The notes under the pieces were generated by a model that was not told the origin of the DNA, made no database searches, and worked only from the letters and a program-made list of their open reading frames with translations. From Pseudomonas marincola (lineage in GTDB: Bacteria > Pseudomonadota > Gammaproteobacteria > Pseudomonadales > Pseudomonadaceae), in the NCBI RefSeq assembly GCF_900116605.1, contig NZ_FPBC01000009.1, forward strand, positions 62,001 to 126,000: DNA of 64,000 bases, written 5' to 3'. The first letter of the stretch is position 1. Each line of letters opens with the position of its first letter. A program made the position numbers and the translations under genes. Below are positions 16,886 to 25,597 of the stretch, in pieces.

Positions 16886-19800
16886 TCAGGGAGCCGGGGT
16901 TTGATCGGGTTCATCGCTGACCCGCAAAATGCCCCACAACCCATTGGCATTGCCCTGCCCTGCATAGTCGCGATACAGGTAGTCACCCGGGATCGCGTTA
17001 CCGCCGCCGGCACTCGGGAACAGCATGCTGAAATGCGCGGCCGGCAATACGCTTTCCTGGGCGCCGATAAAGGTGCTTTCCGGGTTCCAGCCAAAGCGCA
17101 CGGAACCCACGCCCGGGTATTTGGTGGGGTAGCCGTACTCATCGCGGTATTCCGACTGGAACGGCGAACGTGCCCAGTCATGCCCGGTGAGCTGGAAAAT
17201 ACTGCCGCGGCTGCCACCGGTTGGCAGCACCACGTGGGTGCGGAATGGCTGGCCCGGTTTTACCCGCAGAATCGGAGTGACCGGATCGCTGCCCACCAGC
17301 GCATTGCTGTAAGCCATGTGCGCATTCAGCGTGTCGCCCCAGCCACCGCCATTGGCGCGGCCAAACGGTGCGTTGGGCGGCAATTGCAGCCGATACCACA
17401 GCGGCTCGGTCTGGTAGTTGATGGCCATGCCCGAGTTATCCTGCGGGTCGCCGCCGACACCAAAGCCTTCCGACGCGATATTTTCCAGCGGCCGGCCGCT
17501 GGCCCAGCGCGGATTCAGCGATTTCTGCCAGACCAGCGCAAAGTCGCGGTAAGACGAGCCCTCCAGTGGTTTCACCGTTGCAGCAGCGCGCATGCCCGGG
17601 TCTTCTGTCCAGGTGGCGCCCTGCGGCACGATGCTCATGGCGCCGCCGAGGCCTTTCTGGCCCTGTTTGATCGGGTCTGCCGGAGTGATGGCCAGCCCGC
17701 CAAACTCGATTGGCGTGGCGTTGATGTTATCGACCGCACGGCCGAGGCGAACCAGTGGCCGCCCTTCCCGCTCAAGGTGCCCGGCGTAAAACTGATAGGT
17801 TTTAGTCGGGTACTCTGCCGCGTTCGAGGTTCTCGGCGCCACGGTCTGCACCGGGTTGATCCCGACATTGGCGCCGTCGGAACGGGTGATGTCGTAGCTC
17901 AGCAGTTGTGCGTGGATGCCAACGTGGCTCGAAGGCTTGATCAGGTTATTGCTGAACGTGGTCGCGCCGTTCGAGCTGTTGCGGTCACGCTTGACCACGC
18001 CCGCCATGATTGCGGTTTGCGGCAAGTCTGGCATGTCCACCGGCAAGCGGTTTTCAAGGATCACGCTGATGCACTCGCCCGCCGCGGCGCGCAATACGAT
18101 CGGCTCGATTGGCACGTTGTTTTTCAGCTTGCCGTTTTTGTTCAGGTCATCCTTGCGCACATACATGATCGCGGTCGGGTCATGCAGCGGCCCGCTCTGG
18201 CCGCCAATGGTCGAGATTGTGCCATCTTCCTCGCTGATCACCGTGACTTGCGCAATGCTCACCTCACGGGGGTTGTACACCAGCGTGCCGCCGTTGGGTT
18301 TGAGTGCGCCACCGACATGCATGCCAGCGCCTTGCGGATCATCGATGCTCAGGTTCAGCGGATTCTTGAGGATGTCGTTGGCCAGCGCCGCGACAATCTC
18401 ATACTCGCGCTTGACGGTAGGCCGCTGCCCCACTCCATTCGGATTCGGGGTGTAGCGCGGGCAAATGCCGTCAAATGAAGAGGTGTTGCGCGCCGACACC
18501 GGATGCGGATTGTTCGGCAGGGCAAACAGATCCGTACGCGGCTCACTGTAGTTGCGCATCACGCCCCACATGCCGTTCCAGTAACCTTCAATCGAGGCGT
18601 CCATCGAGTACAGGTAATCACCTGTCGCACTGGCCGATCCCGAGCTAAGTGAAACCGGCGCAGCAAAGCCCATCTGCTCGGAGATACCGACCATTTGCGA
18701 GGCGCGCCATCCCGAGTTGGAACTGCTGCCATAACCGGTCCCGGTGTGCAGCCACTTGACGCCATGCAGGGTCACGTTGTGCTCCTCTTCGTGGCCACCG
18801 GCGTGCACCCGCAGCCGCACGTTGTCGCCCGAATAGGTGCGCAGCAGCGGTGTAAACGGATCACCCGGCAGGTCGCCCGCCTTGTTGATATGCGGCGGGA
18901 ACAGTGTGGTTCCGCCAGTCGGGCCCACTGCGCTGGTGATGGCGCTCGGCGCCATGTTCATGGCGGCAATGGCGCGGTCGGTACGGGTTTGCAAGGCGTA
19001 CGCAAGGTCGCCTCCCAGCCCGGCAGCCTGCATGCCAGGTTTGCCATCCGGCGCCATCCGGTTCGGGTCGTAAACCCGCAGAGCCACCGGCTCGTTGCGG
19101 TAATTGACCACGAAGATTCCCGGATCATCCACCGAAATGGCTTGCGGGCAAGGCCGGCTTGGGCAACCCGGACTCACACCGCCAGGCAACTCGACAGTCT
19201 GCTCCAACTCCGTGCTGGCAACTCCCCGTGCAGGCGGGTTGATGGCGTAGCGGAAGGTATCTGCGGTGGCCGGATAACTGCCCGGATTGGGCACGCCATC
19301 AGGCCCGGCGCCCACATAAACCCCGGCTTCATAGGCATGCTGGAAGTCGCTGTATTCCAGGAAGAACTCACGGAAGGAGTCGTTCGAACCGTCGCCATTG
19401 ACATCGTTGGTGGCGATCACCGCTTGCCATGAAGTCGGCCCGCCATCCTGACGACCAGCGGCATACAACGGCTGGCCAGTTTCAGCGTGATACCAGTTCG
19501 AACCTGCGGGTTCAGTGAGCACGGTGGCGTAAAGGCCGACCTGCTGGTGAGTCGATGGGCCAAGGTGGTCGTGGGTAAAGATATTGCCCAGACCGCGATC
19601 GACGTTATGCACGTTGACCACCGGATCGGCGAACCAGCGCTGCATGGCCGTGCGCGCACCGATCCAGTCGGGCCGGTTGTACTGGCCGAAGAACGGGTGC
19701 GCCTTGGCAATCGGGCAATCCGCGCTGCCGTCGCGCGGATCACCGGCGTGGCAGGCATTGAACTCACGGATGGCTTCAATACGCTCAACCACACTGGACG

Positions 19801-22771
19801 GGGCCAGCAAGCCGTCTTCATAGTTCCAGCCATTGGCTGAACCATCGGCAGCGGTAAGGTCCCACTTTGGCAGGTGGATATGTTGGCCGATCACATCAGT
19901 CGGGGTGCGCACCTGATAATCATCAAGCTCATAGGTGCCGGGAATCAGGTTGGTCTGCTGATACATGGTGCAGTCAAAGGTGTTCATGCGCATCACGAAC
20001 GGCTCAGGCGGACGCTGCTTGTTGATCACGCCCCAGGCATCTTCCCAGAGCGCCAGCATGCGAGTTTGCGGGAAGTGATAGCCGACCTTGTTGAACACCG
20101 CATCGAACTGGATATTGGCTGCTTTGTAGAGCCGCGGCTTGTCGGCAGTAAAGGTCGAGCCGCCGGTAAAGCTCATGCCATCGAGCCGCTCACCACTGTT
20201 GAACTGGCCAATGCCGTTAGCGGCAGTCAGCCGTTTCTGATTATCGTCAATGCACGGCTCGTAGTAAGGCGCGCCGGCCACAGGCAGCGAGCCATTGGTT
20301 TTAAACACCTTGGGCACGACTTGCATATCGGCCATTACGGCAAAGCTCGGGTGGCTGGGCTTGGCGTGATAAGCCATCGCAGCCTGCTCGACATCAGTGC
20401 CCTGCTCCGGATAGAAAACCGGCTTGGCGCGGGTGATGGTTTTCGAGAAATCCAGCGCATTGGTGACCACTGTGGCCTCCCCGCCAGCGGCTTCACCTTC
20501 CAGCGAATGGCGCGGCAAGCCACCATCCCAACCGCCGGATTGAGCCGGGTCGAGATTGCTCCACAGGGCGTTACCGGTGTCGCGCAGCTGTTGCGCCAGC
20601 GTCGCGTCGAGCATGTCCAGTGGCGGGGTTGGCGGCCGCTGGCCTACGGTGCTTTCCATACCGGCAATCCAGAATGGGAAGCCCGGGTTTTTCAGATTGC
20701 CATCGGCGTTGTAGTTAGCCGGGCTGCGATCAACCAGCGCCACTGAGCCGATAATCTGGCTGTGCGCGACGTTGTCGTCATCGCCTTCATGCTCCTCGTC
20801 ATCATCCGTTTCGGCCAGCAAACGCTCGCTGACTTTCGGCACCACAGCCACTTTGCCCGGCATGGGCGGCATGGCTTTACCGGGCAGCGGTACAACGGCC
20901 GGAATCGGTGTACCGGCGATTATCTCTCCGTCTGGCAGCGCCCGTGATCCTGCGGCTGGCAAGCCACTGCGCAAGGCGAAAGGTTCACTGTGGTAGCCAT
21001 TCTCGCCCTGGGCCGAAACGTCGAGCACGGTGCCTTCTTCAAGCACGTCGTGAATGCGCCACATCGCCCACATGCCTTGAGCAAAGTGCGGGTAGAAGTG
21101 GCAATGATAGATGGCATCACCTGCCACCCGATTACGGTTGCCAGAGCCGCCGTTGGCGATTTCGTAGGTATAACCGGAACCAGAGCCAAGGCCCTGAGCG
21201 TCGATGTAATCGGAGTCATCATCATTCGGGTTGAACAGCCACTGATGCCCGTGCAGGTGGAAAATATGCTGCTCGGAGCCAACATGGGTGTTGCGGAATT
21301 TAACGAAATCGCCGGTGTAGCTGTGGCTTACATTTGAAGGTTCGGCCGGATACAGCGCCATGTTTGCCTTGATGCCAGTGGCTTCTGGCGGAGGGATTTC
21401 ACCGGGACGAATATTTTCCAGACCGACGTTGGCCGGCACATCCACCAGCATGGCGACATCGCCCACGGTATGCGCGCTGAGGAAGAACTCCTCATAGGCG
21501 CAGGACAAGCAGTCATGCATCGGCCCGACACCCAGGCGGTTAGCCACAACCTCCGCGCCCATGCCGCCCGAACCGTAGTTGATCATGAAACTGTCGCGGG
21601 TCGGCTCCAGCACGTGCTGGAACACCGGATCGGCCCAGTAACCGGGAAACGCCTGCGCGGCGGCGGCTTCATCGTGGAAAGCGCTGGCAAAGTCGCGGAA
21701 CGGTTCCAGCCGGTTAGGCAGGGCCGGATTGCGCTTGCCGATGCTTTCCAGCGGATAGGTCGCAGCCGGGAAGCTGCCGTCTGCATTTGGCCCCAGCACA
21801 ATCGCATCGGCGTCGGATGAAATGATCTCGTTGTTATCAATCATCGCCAACACCGGACGCCCGGCCTTGCCCTCACTGGCCCAGGGCTCGCCCATTGGAA
21901 AGCGTGCCTGATAATCGACGATTGGCTGGCCGGCTGGAGTACGTCCGGTAGTGGCCAGACGCAGCTCTTCTTCGGTCACCACGTTGCGGTAAGTGCGACC
22001 GCCTTTAGGTACGACCACGACCTGGGCAAACAAACCATTGGCATTGTTACCGGACGAGGCTTCACCGCCGAAAGTTGCCCCTTGGCTGGTGGCCACAAAC
22101 GCACCTTCATGTTGTGCGTAAAGGGTGTAGGAGCGGCTGCCTCCTGGCGCAATCAGCGAGCTCTGGTTGCGCCCCACGTTGGTTGAGGTGTCGTCGATTG
22201 AATTGACCGGCTGCAGGCCGTTAACCTGAAAACCAACGTGACGATCCGCTACCTGATCGTCAATTTTCATTGGATTGAGCGGGTCGAACTCCGCCTCGTT
22301 GGCTTCGTTTTCTTCCTCTTCTGGCCCGTCAAATTCGCCGTCGCTGCGCGGATTGGAATGAGCCGTCAGCAGATTCTGCAGATTGATCGTGATGCAATCA
22401 CCGGCCGCCACCCGCAATACCAGAGGCCGTGGGCGTTTATCCGGACGCAGGGTCACCTCGCCCGGTACGACCATGCCGCCCTGTGTGAGCGGCACCTGAT
22501 TGGCATCGACGACATCGCTGCGCAACGCGAACATCATGCCGTTGATATTTTGTGCACCGAGACGGTTGAACATTAACGGCTGGTCGATGGCGACGATGTT
22601 GGCGACCAGATTGCGCTCACAGCTGATTGCAGCCTGAGCCGCCTGTTCGAGCCCGCCAACACCCACTGCCAGCGCGATAGCCAGCAGCGGATGGCTGAAC
22701 GTAAAGGATGAGCGGCTACGACCCAGACTGCTGCCATTGTGTTGGGACTTACTCGAAAATATCCGTTTCAT
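16886..22771 (-). CDS. giant multicopper oxidase, MofA/McoA-type putative Mn(II) oxidase
   Basis: The 1961-residue product has a long export signal (ALAVGVGGLEQAAQAA) and several cupredoxin-like domains. Copper motifs include HLHGH (505-509), HCHFYPHFAQGM with H556, C557, H558, H562 and axial M567, HDHLGPSTH (1067-1075) and HEEEHNVTLHG (1327-1337). The HCHxxxHxxxxM block is the type-1/trinuclear signature. The size and the downstream SCO, heme and PPIase genes match the bacterial Mn(II)-oxidizing multicopper oxidases MofA (Leptothrix), MnxG and McoA (P. putida GB-1). It would oxidize Mn(II) to Mn oxides outside the cell. The ATG at 22771 has GAGGT 9 nt upstream. Which GB-1 enzyme is the orthologue cannot be settled by eye. 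Confidence 0.9.
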   Translation of the reverse strand: MKRIFSSKSQHNGSSLGRSRSSFTFSHPLLAIALAVGVGGLEQAAQAAISCERNLVANIVAIDQPLMFNRLGAQNINGMMFALRSDVVDANQVPLTQGGMVVPGEVTLRPDKRPRPLVLRVAAGDCITINLQNLLTAHSNPRSDGEFDGPEEEENEANEAEFDPLNPMKIDDQVADRHVGFQVNGLQPVNSIDDTSTNVGRNQSSLIAPGGSRSYTLYAQHEGAFVATSQGATFGGEASSGNNANGLFAQVVVVPKGGRTYRNVVTEEELRLATTGRTPAGQPIVDYQARFPMGEPWASEGKAGRPVLAMIDNNEIISSDADAIVLGPNADGSFPAATYPLESIGKRNPALPNRLEPFRDFASAFHDEAAAAQAFPGYWADPVFQHVLEPTRDSFMINYGSGGMGAEVVANRLGVGPMHDCLSCAYEEFFLSAHTVGDVAMLVDVPANVGLENIRPGEIPPPEATGIKANMALYPAEPSNVSHSYTGDFVKFRNTHVGSEQHIFHLHGHQWLFNPNDDDSDYIDAQGLGSGSGYTYEIANGGSGNRNRVAGDAIYHCHFYPHFAQGMWAMWRIHDVLEEGTVLDVSAQGENGYHSEPFALRSGLPAAGSRALPDGEIIAGTPIPAVVPLPGKAMPPMPGKVAVVPKVSERLLAETDDDEEHEGDDDNVAHSQIIGSVALVDRSPANYNADGNLKNPGFPFWIAGMESTVGQRPPTPPLDMLDATLAQQLRDTGNALWSNLDPAQSGGWDGGLPRHSLEGEAAGGEATVVTNALDFSKTITRAKPVFYPEQGTDVEQAAMAYHAKPSHPSFAVMADMQVVPKVFKTNGSLPVAGAPYYEPCIDDNQKRLTAANGIGQFNSGERLDGMSFTGGSTFTADKPRLYKAANIQFDAVFNKVGYHFPQTRMLALWEDAWGVINKQRPPEPFVMRMNTFDCTMYQQTNLIPGTYELDDYQVRTPTDVIGQHIHLPKWDLTAADGSANGWNYEDGLLAPSSVVERIEAIREFNACHAGDPRDGSADCPIAKAHPFFGQYNRPDWIGARTAMQRWFADPVVNVHNVDRGLGNIFTHDHLGPSTHQQVGLYATVLTEPAGSNWYHAETGQPLYAAGRQDGGPTSWQAVIATNDVNGDGSNDSFREFFLEYSDFQHAYEAGVYVGAGPDGVPNPGSYPATADTFRYAINPPARGVASTELEQTVELPGGVSPGCPSRPCPQAISVDDPGIFVVNYRNEPVALRVYDPNRMAPDGKPGMQAAGLGGDLAYALQTRTDRAIAAMNMAPSAITSAVGPTGGTTLFPPHINKAGDLPGDPFTPLLRTYSGDNVRLRVHAGGHEEEHNVTLHGVKWLHTGTGYGSSSNSGWRASQMVGISEQMGFAAPVSLSSGSASATGDYLYSMDASIEGYWNGMWGVMRNYSEPRTDLFALPNNPHPVSARNTSSFDGICPRYTPNPNGVGQRPTVKREYEIVAALANDILKNPLNLSIDDPQGAGMHVGGALKPNGGTLVYNPREVSIAQVTVISEEDGTISTIGGQSGPLHDPTAIMYVRKDDLNKNGKLKNNVPIEPIVLRAAAGECISVILENRLPVDMPDLPQTAIMAGVVKRDRNSSNGATTFSNNLIKPSSHVGIHAQLLSYDITRSDGANVGINPVQTVAPRTSNAAEYPTKTYQFYAGHLEREGRPLVRLGRAVDNINATPIEFGGLAITPADPIKQGQKGLGGAMSIVPQGATWTEDPGMRAAATVKPLEGSSYRDFALVWQKSLNPRWASGRPLENIASEGFGVGGDPQDNSGMAINYQTEPLWYRLQLPPNAPFGRANGGGWGDTLNAHMAYSNALVGSDPVTPILRVKPGQPFRTHVVLPTGGSRGSIFQLTGHDWARSPFQSEYRDEYGYPTKYPGVGSVRFGWNPESTFIGAQESVLPAAHFSMLFPSAGGGNAIPGDYLYRDYAGQGNANGLWGILRVSDEPDQTPAP

Positions 22772-22823
22772 CTTGGCTGACCTCAAGATCGGTTCATCGT
22801 CGCCAATTGGCCTACAACCGTTC

Positions 22824-22840
22824 AGCAATCCCTGTGCCAA
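22824..22840 (-). promoter_or_regulatory. sigma-54 (-24/-12) promoter of the multicopper oxidase operon
   Basis: The minus strand reads TTGGCACAGGGATTGCT, an almost perfect sigma-54 promoter with GG-N10-GC. The start site would be near 22813, leaving a ~42-nt leader before the oxidase ATG at 22771. In P. putida GB-1 the oxidases depend on MnxR, a sigma-54-type response regulator, so the element fits known regulation. It should drive the six-gene operon down to 10943. Confidence 0.8.
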
Positions 22841-23004
22841 TAAAAAAACCTTTATTTTTCATATACTTGGAAACAAACATCAGGTGTCTTGGGGGATTTG
22901 CCCCAGCACTCACCCCCAAAACCCCAGTTGTGCTGGCTGAAAAGCAGGAACAATCCATGGCGTGGTGATTAATTAAAAAGTATTAATGAGCAGAAATGGC
23001 GCCT

Positions 23005-23018
23005 CCCCGGATCTGGGG
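23005..23018. promoter_or_regulatory. CCCC-N6-GGGG dyad upstream of the oxidase promoter
   Basis: CCCCGGATCTGGGG is a 14-bp dyad with the same layout as the two dyads at 10876-10929. It lies about 165 bp upstream of the oxidase -24/-12 element, within enhancer range. It is a candidate activator site only. Confidence 0.35.
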
Positions 23019-23048
23019 AAAATCGCCCACATGCGGGCAGAGCAAGGC

Positions 23049-23675
23049 TTACATCGGCGCGGCTGTGACCGCCGCCTGCAATCGCTGAAAACGTTCGAGA
23101 ACGGTGGGCACGTACCGCTGGGTTTCCGGGTACGGCGGGATCACGCCGCCGCGTTTGAGCACAGCGCCGGGGCCGGCATTGTAAGCAGCCAGCGCCAGCG
23201 ACATATCGTCATTGAACAGGCTCATCAGGCTCTTCAGATAGCGTGCGCCACCGCGAATATTGGCGGCCGGATCCCATACATCGGCGACGCCCATGTCACG
23301 TGCAGTCCCCGGCATTAGCTGCATCAAGCCCGCAGCGCCCTGGCGTGAAAGTGCGTTGGGATCGTAGTTCGACTCGGCGCTGATAACCGCATGAATCAAG
23401 GCCTCAGGCAGCTGATTCTCACTGGCTGCAGCGCTCACTAAGGCGTTGTATTGCTCACCGCTGGCGCGCATGGCGGTGGCGGCTGGGGCCGCCGGTTTAG
23501 CCAACTCGATCTTGGGTTCGCGGGCCACCCGCTGGTAGTTCGAATTGGCTTTATAGATGTTGGTCAGGGTAATGCTGCCGTCCTTGTCGGTGACCATGTA
23601 GACGTCTGCCTGCGCCCCTTGAATGCTGATACCAACCCACAGCACGAACCCTGCAAACCAGCCGGCAATGCTCAT
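23049..23675 (-). CDS. periplasmic lytic transglycosylase (SLT family, DUF4124-like N terminus)
   Basis: The 208-residue product has a signal peptide, a short DUF4124-like beta segment (DVYMVTDKDGSITLTNI) and a soluble lytic transglycosylase domain with catalytic Glu in AVISAESNYDPNALSRQG, then GLMQLMPGTARDMGV and AAYNAGPGAV. It cuts peptidoglycan, which envelope-spanning secretion machines need for insertion. The ATG at 23675 has GGAGGG 6 nt upstream. It sits between the oxidase promoter and xcmT1 and is divergent from xcmT1, so a role in local wall remodelling for the Xcm machine is plausible but inferred. Confidence 0.88.
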   Translation of the reverse strand: MSIAGWFAGFVLWVGISIQGAQADVYMVTDKDGSITLTNIYKANSNYQRVAREPKIELAKPAAPAATAMRASGEQYNALVSAAASENQLPEALIHAVISAESNYDPNALSRQGAAGLMQLMPGTARDMGVADVWDPAANIRGGARYLKSLMSLFNDDMSLALAAYNAGPGAVLKRGGVIPPYPETQRYVPTVLERFQRLQAAVTAAPM

Positions 23676-23796
23676 ATTTCACCCTCCGTTGCGAGCCATA
23701 AGCAGCGCGCCCCACAGGCCGCGATTGCTCACTTGCAGCGACGCTACACGCAAAGCACGTGCCGAAATGGTTGCACACGACCGCAAACCAATACGC

Positions 23797-23812
23797 TTGC
23801 ACGCCTCTTGCA
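23797..23812 (+). promoter_or_regulatory. candidate sigma-54 promoter of xcmT1-xcmS
   Basis: TTGCACGCCTCTTGCA matches TGGCACG-N4-TTGCA except that the first G of the -24 GG is T; the -12 GC and the spacing are right. It lies about 60 nt before the xcmT1 ATG, similar to the response-regulator promoter. Confidence 0.5.
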
Positions 23813-23870
23813 TAGCTGCACAAAAGCGTTTGCACATGCACCCAACTTCAATGGGTAAAGGGAGATCGCA

Positions 23871-24308
23871 ATGATGAAACGGGATACTAATTTCCGGCCT
23901 GCTCGCACCCAGGGTTTCACGCTGCTGGAACTGCTGGTGGTGTTGGTGGTTCTCGGGCTGCTTGCCGGCATTGTGGCGCCTAAATACTTCAGCCAGCTGG
24001 GGCGTTCCGAGGTCAAGGTAGCCAAGACGCAAATCGAAGGGCTGGGCAAGGCGCTGGATATTTACCGGCTTGAAACCGGCCACTACCCCACGACTGAACA
24101 AGGCCTGGCAGCGCTCAATGTTGCCCCCAGCGACGAGCCGAAATGGGCCGGACCTTACTTGCACAAAGGCATCCCGCAAGATCCCTGGGGCCGGGATTAC
24201 GTATACCGCTCGCCCGGCGAAAATGGTGAGTTCGACCTGCTCTCAATGGGCAAGGATGGCCAGCCCGGCGGCGATGGTGATAACGCTGAAATAACCAGCT
24301 GGCAATAG
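23871..24308 (+). CDS. xcmT1: XcmT1, GspG-type major pseudopilin
   Basis: The 145-residue product has a prepilin leader ending ARTQG, then FTLLELLVVLVVLGLLAGIVAPKYF with Glu5. The GspG fold follows, with GHYPTTEQGLAAL and the C-terminal calcium-loop region DLLSMGKDGQPGGDGDNAEITSW. This is the canonical type II major pseudopilin. The ATG has GGGAG upstream. It forms a two-gene operon with the GspF gene 12 nt downstream, exactly as I recall for xcmT1-xcmS of P. putida GB-1, where the locus is needed to export the Mn-oxidizing factor. Confidence 0.92.
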   Translation: MMKRDTNFRPARTQGFTLLELLVVLVVLGLLAGIVAPKYFSQLGRSEVKVAKTQIEGLGKALDIYRLETGHYPTTEQGLAALNVAPSDEPKWAGPYLHKGIPQDPWGRDYVYRSPGENGEFDLLSMGKDGQPGGDGDNAEITSWQ

Positions 24309-24320
24309 CAGGCGACGACC

Positions 24321-25511
24321 ATGCGCATTCTGGTTAAAGGTGTCGGCAAGCAAGCGACCATCATCTCGCAAGTCTTCGAGGCGCCCAGCCTGCTGGATGC
24401 ACGCAGGCTGGCGGAGGAGCAAGGCATCAAGGTTCTCGCCGTGCGCGGCGAACAACGCCTGCGCCTGCCCGGCCTTAAACCGCGAGAGAGTTTTTCCTTG
24501 CTGTTGTTCAGTCAGGAGCTGACGACGCTGCTCAATGCGGGACTGGCCTTGATCGATGCGCTGGAAAGCCTGGCCGAGAAGGAATCGGCGCCACAGGCAC
24601 GGCGCATTCTGAATGATCTGGTGCGCCTGCTTTATGAGGGCAAGTCACTGTCGCAGGCACTCGCCCAGTTTCCCGAGGTTTTCCCATCCTTGTACGTCGC
24701 GCTGGTTCAGTCCAGCGAGAAAACCGGCGCGGTGGGTGAAGCATTAGGCCGCTATGTGTCTTATCGCAGCCGCATGGATGAGGTTCGGCAGAAGGTGATC
24801 AGCGCATCGATTTATCCGGCCCTGCTGTTCATTGTCGGCTGCGGGGTTTTACTGTTTTTGATCGGCTATGTGGTGCCGCGCTTCAGCCTGGTGTTCGAAA
24901 GTGTCGGCAGCAACATGCCCTGGCTTTCGCAAGTGCTGCTCAGGTCCGGGCAGTTTTTGCACGAGCATCAAAGCGCGTTGATCAGTGCTTCATTGGCGCT
25001 TTTGCTACTGAGCGTTTTCTTACTGCGTCAGGACCGTGTACGACTAGCGCTCAGTCGCCTGATTGAGCGAGTACCGACAATCCGCAATCGCATCTTCATT
25101 TATGAGCTGGCGCGCTTTTACCGCTCGCTGGGAATACTGCTGCAAGGCGGGATTCCGATCCTCACGGCAATGGCCATGGTGCGCGGTTTGCTCGGCGTCA
25201 GTTCAAAGGTCAGGCTCGACCACGCCAGCGAACAAATCCGTGAGGGGCATTCGTTGTCGAGTGCTTTCGAGAGCAATCAGTTGTCTACACCGGTTTCCAT
25301 TCGCATGCTTCGCGCGGGCGAGCAGTCGGGCAATCTCGGGGAAATGATGGAGCGAACCGCGAACTTTTATGACGAGGAAACGGGCCGCTGGATCGAGTGG
25401 TTCGTGCGCTTGTTCGAGCCGATTCTGATGACATTTATCGGCCTGATCATCGGCGTGATCGTGATTCTCATGTACATCCCGATTTTCGAGCTGGCCTCCA
25501 GCATCCAGTGA
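24321..25511 (+). CDS. xcmS: XcmS, GspF/PilC-type inner-membrane platform protein
   Basis: The 396-residue product has the duplicated GspF domain, FSQELTTLLNAGLALIDALESLAEKE near residue 65 and YELARFYRSLGILLQGGIPILTAMAMV near 255. Three membrane helices are visible, around 170-195, 220-240 and 365-390. GspF is the polytopic core around which pseudopilins are assembled by GspE. No GspF occurs in the main secretion operon at 3.8-10.2 kb, so this protein probably completes that machine. Confidence 0.92.
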   Translation: MRILVKGVGKQATIISQVFEAPSLLDARRLAEEQGIKVLAVRGEQRLRLPGLKPRESFSLLLFSQELTTLLNAGLALIDALESLAEKESAPQARRILNDLVRLLYEGKSLSQALAQFPEVFPSLYVALVQSSEKTGAVGEALGRYVSYRSRMDEVRQKVISASIYPALLFIVGCGVLLFLIGYVVPRFSLVFESVGSNMPWLSQVLLRSGQFLHEHQSALISASLALLLLSVFLLRQDRVRLALSRLIERVPTIRNRIFIYELARFYRSLGILLQGGIPILTAMAMVRGLLGVSSKVRLDHASEQIREGHSLSSAFESNQLSTPVSIRMLRAGEQSGNLGEMMERTANFYDEETGRWIEWFVRLFEPILMTFIGLIIGVIVILMYIPIFELASSIQ

Positions 25512-25597
25512 AATCAGCCACCGAGACCAGACTCTGATTGACCCCACCAGCAGAAAACCGGCAGCCTTGCAGGCAAATGACGGGCAACAGGCTGCCA

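Noticed and set aside
16877..18478. 533-codon open frame antisense to the multicopper oxidase 3' end
   Set aside because: It mirrors the codon periodicity of the real gene in GC-rich DNA, and the product has no recognisable domain.
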